DNA of 64,000 nucleotides, taken from the NCBI GenBank assembly GCA_030005635.1, contig JARUHP010000003.1, positions 1 through 64,000 on the forward strand, given 5' to 3'. The stretch comes from Deltaproteobacteria bacterium IMCC39146. GTDB taxonomy: Bacteria; Desulfobacterota; Desulfuromonadia; Desulfuromonadales; BM103. Within the stretch, counting starts at the first letter, position 1, and every line of letters begins with the position of its first letter. Position numbers and translations under genes: made by a program. Under the pieces are notes generated by a model. It was not told the DNA's origin. It saw only the letters and a list, made by a program, of their open reading frames with translations, and searched no databases. This document shows positions 62,509 through 64,000 of this stretch, one piece after another.

Positions 62509-64000
62509 ATGCCGAGTTGCCTGAAAATATACGTCATAGACGATGCTATGGAGCTTTGCCAGGAGCTGCGAGGTTGGTTGAGTGGTGACGGCCATGAGGT
62601 GACCTGCAGCCCTGCCAGGAGTATGCCGACCCATGCTCTCACTGCTTATCAGCCAGACCTGATCGTCCTTGGGATGACCCGTTATGAGGGTTCCGGGATG
62701 GAGATCTTTAAAAGGATCGAAAGGCATCGGCACCTGAAGCAGGTGCCGATCATTGTTGTTAGCGATGACGCCAGTCTCGAATATGAAATGCTGGATGTTT
62801 TTGACTTCCAGGCTCGTCCCTTTGACCGTGAACGCATGGACGTTTGTCTGAAGCGCCTCTCCGATAGCCGTAAATACCTGACGCAAGTTTCTTTCGCCGA
62901 ACCTGAATTGACGGCTTTGAAAAAGTTTCTCCTTGAGCATAGTGGTCTGCATTTCAATCAGCACAACCAGCGCATCCTGGAGCGTGGTCTGATGCGTCGC
63001 ATTCAGGCCCTGCGTATGGAGTCTTTGCCCGCTTATTCCAGGTATCTGACGGCTACACCGGATAATTATGACGAAGTTAACAAGCTGATCGGCCTGCTAA
63101 CAGTTGGTGAAACATCCTTTTTTCGCTATCGTTCCCATCGTGAAGCACTCATCCACTATGCTCTTCCCAAGCTTCTGGAGGCGAACAAAGCTCACCGTAA
63201 GTTGCGCATTTGGTCGGCGGGGTGTTCAACCGGAGAAGAACCTTACTCCCTGGCAATCCTTCTGCTGGAACACTTCCCCGAGTTGATGGGTTGGGATGTT
63301 CAGATCCTGGCGACCGATATCAACAAGCGCTCATTGCGCCACGCTCGTGAGGGGGTTTATGGTGAACGTTCGCTGCGCATGGTGGAGGATTCTCTACGCG
63401 AGAGGTATTTTGAGAAATCGGACAAACATTATCTTCTGTCTGCACAGGTCAGGCGTATGGTGCGATTCGATTATCTCAATCTGCAGACAGCATCTTTTCC
63501 TGCCGCGGCCGATGGCTCCGGTGAGATTGATCTGTTGTCTTGCCGTAATGTCTTGATTTATTTCGAGCTGGCAACAATCCGTCAAATTGTTGCCAAGTTC
63601 AGTCAGGCTCTCAGTCCTCAGGGGTACCTCTTCTTGGGGCATGCGGAGACCATGCAGAATGTTTCCGACCGGTTCCGGCGATATCATCAGAACAATGCCT
63701 TTTTTTACCAACGTAAAGACCCGATTGGTTTAGAAGGAACGGTCGCAACAGCTGCCGCAAGTGCGAAACTGCCCGGCAAGCCTGCTCACGTCAATCCGGT
63801 AAAGCTAAAGCGTTCGCCTGCTCTGGTTGGGGCTAAAACGGAGCAGCGCCAGGCGGAAGAAAAGGTAGGGGCTTTAGCGTGTGATCCTGAGACGCTCTAC
63901 CGGGAGGCATTGTCGGCCTTCGACCGTGAGAAGTTTTCCGAGTCGACACGGCTCTTTGAACAACTCCTGGAAATAGAACCGACACACCCGAAAGGCTTGG
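62509..64000 (+). CDS. CheR methyltransferase with degenerate receiver and TPR (3' truncated by window edge)
   Basis: At least 497 residues, open to the window end. The N-terminal receiver-like domain (about 5-115) keeps VIDDA but has Gly where the phosphoacceptor Asp should be (DLIVLGMTRY) and Arg for the conserved Lys (FQARPFD), so it is probably not phosphorylated. CheR N-helices follow (LLEHSGLHFNQHNQRILERG), then the methyltransferase with WSAGCSTGEEPYSLA and CRNVLIYFE. A Pro/Ala/Lys linker and the start of a TPR (LYREALSAFDREKFSES) come last. It methylates chemoreceptor glutamates. The ribosome site is weak; start ATG 62509 is tentative. Confidence 0.9.
   Translation, partial: MPSCLKIYVIDDAMELCQELRGWLSGDGHEVTCSPARSMPTHALTAYQPDLIVLGMTRYEGSGMEIFKRIERHRHLKQVPIIVVSDDASLEYEMLDVFDFQARPFDRERMDVCLKRLSDSRKYLTQVSFAEPELTALKKFLLEHSGLHFNQHNQRILERGLMRRIQALRMESLPAYSRYLTATPDNYDEVNKLIGLLTVGETSFFRYRSHREALIHYALPKLLEANKAHRKLRIWSAGCSTGEEPYSLAILLLEHFPELMGWDVQILATDINKRSLRHAREGVYGERSLRMVEDSLRERYFEKSDKHYLLSAQVRRMVRFDYLNLQTASFPAAADGSGEIDLLSCRNVLIYFELATIRQIVAKFSQALSPQGYLFLGHAETMQNVSDRFRRYHQNNAFFYQRKDPIGLEGTVATAAASAKLPGKPAHVNPVKLKRSPALVGAKTEQRQAEEKVGALACDPETLYREALSAFDREKFSESTRLFEQLLEIEPTHPKGL

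Noticed and set aside
1-64000. CRISPR arrays, rRNA genes or complete tRNA genes
   Set aside because: No regularly spaced short repeats, rRNA motifs or full tRNA cloverleaf were seen on either strand.

Overview
The window looks like chromosomal DNA of a dissimilatory metal- or sulfur-reducing delta-proteobacterium of the Desulfuromonadales/Geobacter type. The evidence is the gene block panE, carD, ispD, ispF, glnS, cheR, several multiheme c-type cytochromes, many sigma54 promoters, large PAS-rich hybrid kinases, DUF3014, PA2778/PA2779 proteins and a GEMM-Ib type riboswitch. No species is assigned.

Layout. 1-6.2 kb: a GEMM riboswitch and terminator lead into a two-partner secretion pair (TpsB transporter and a large TpsA adhesin). 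6.2-9.1 kb: two copies of a ~320-bp intergenic cassette, each with a conserved hairpin repeat and a predicted ~92-nt small RNA carrying an anti-Shine-Dalgarno stretch; between them are a patatin and an FNT channel gene. 9.1-13 kb: a response regulator, an IS481-like element with an amber-interrupted transposase, small envelope genes (DUF3096, two lipoproteins) and a BTAD-like protein. 13.2-20.7 kb: a signalling cluster (sigma54 activator, PAS-rich hybrid kinase, CheB-CheR-PAS fusion). 20.7-34.5 kb: an envelope regulon with two DUF3494 lipoproteins, OmpA-family proteins, DUF4398 lipoproteins, a triheme lipoprotein, the PA2779/PA2778 pair, a glycine-zipper lipoprotein, a LEA14-like lipoprotein and an RcnB-like protein. 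Four sigma54 promoters in this stretch each have an inverted repeat centred about 114-118 bp upstream of the -24 element, so the operons are probably coordinated by one enhancer-binding protein; the neighbouring activator/kinase pair is the best candidate. 35-38 kb: DUF3014, rhomboid protease and LexA.

38.1-57.8 kb is an integrated island bounded by a 146-bp direct repeat made of the 3' end of panE. It carries a P4-type primase/helicase, a five-AP2-domain HNH protein, a replication-initiator-like protein, a ribbon-helix-helix-like protein, two serine recombinases and, next to the intact panE, a tyrosine integrase. Its cargo includes a sensor kinase, an NHL-repeat lipoprotein, a tetraheme cytochrome, a possible HEPN protein and several hypotheticals. 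Four copies of the hairpin repeat seen outside also lie inside it.

57.7-64 kb: conserved housekeeping genes panE, carD, ispD-ispF (overlapping ATGA), glnS and a CheR with a degenerate receiver domain that runs off the window.

Protein family calls come from reading motifs by eye; no database was searched. The riboswitch ligand, the sRNAs, the sigma54 regulon and the island boundaries are predictions that can be tested.
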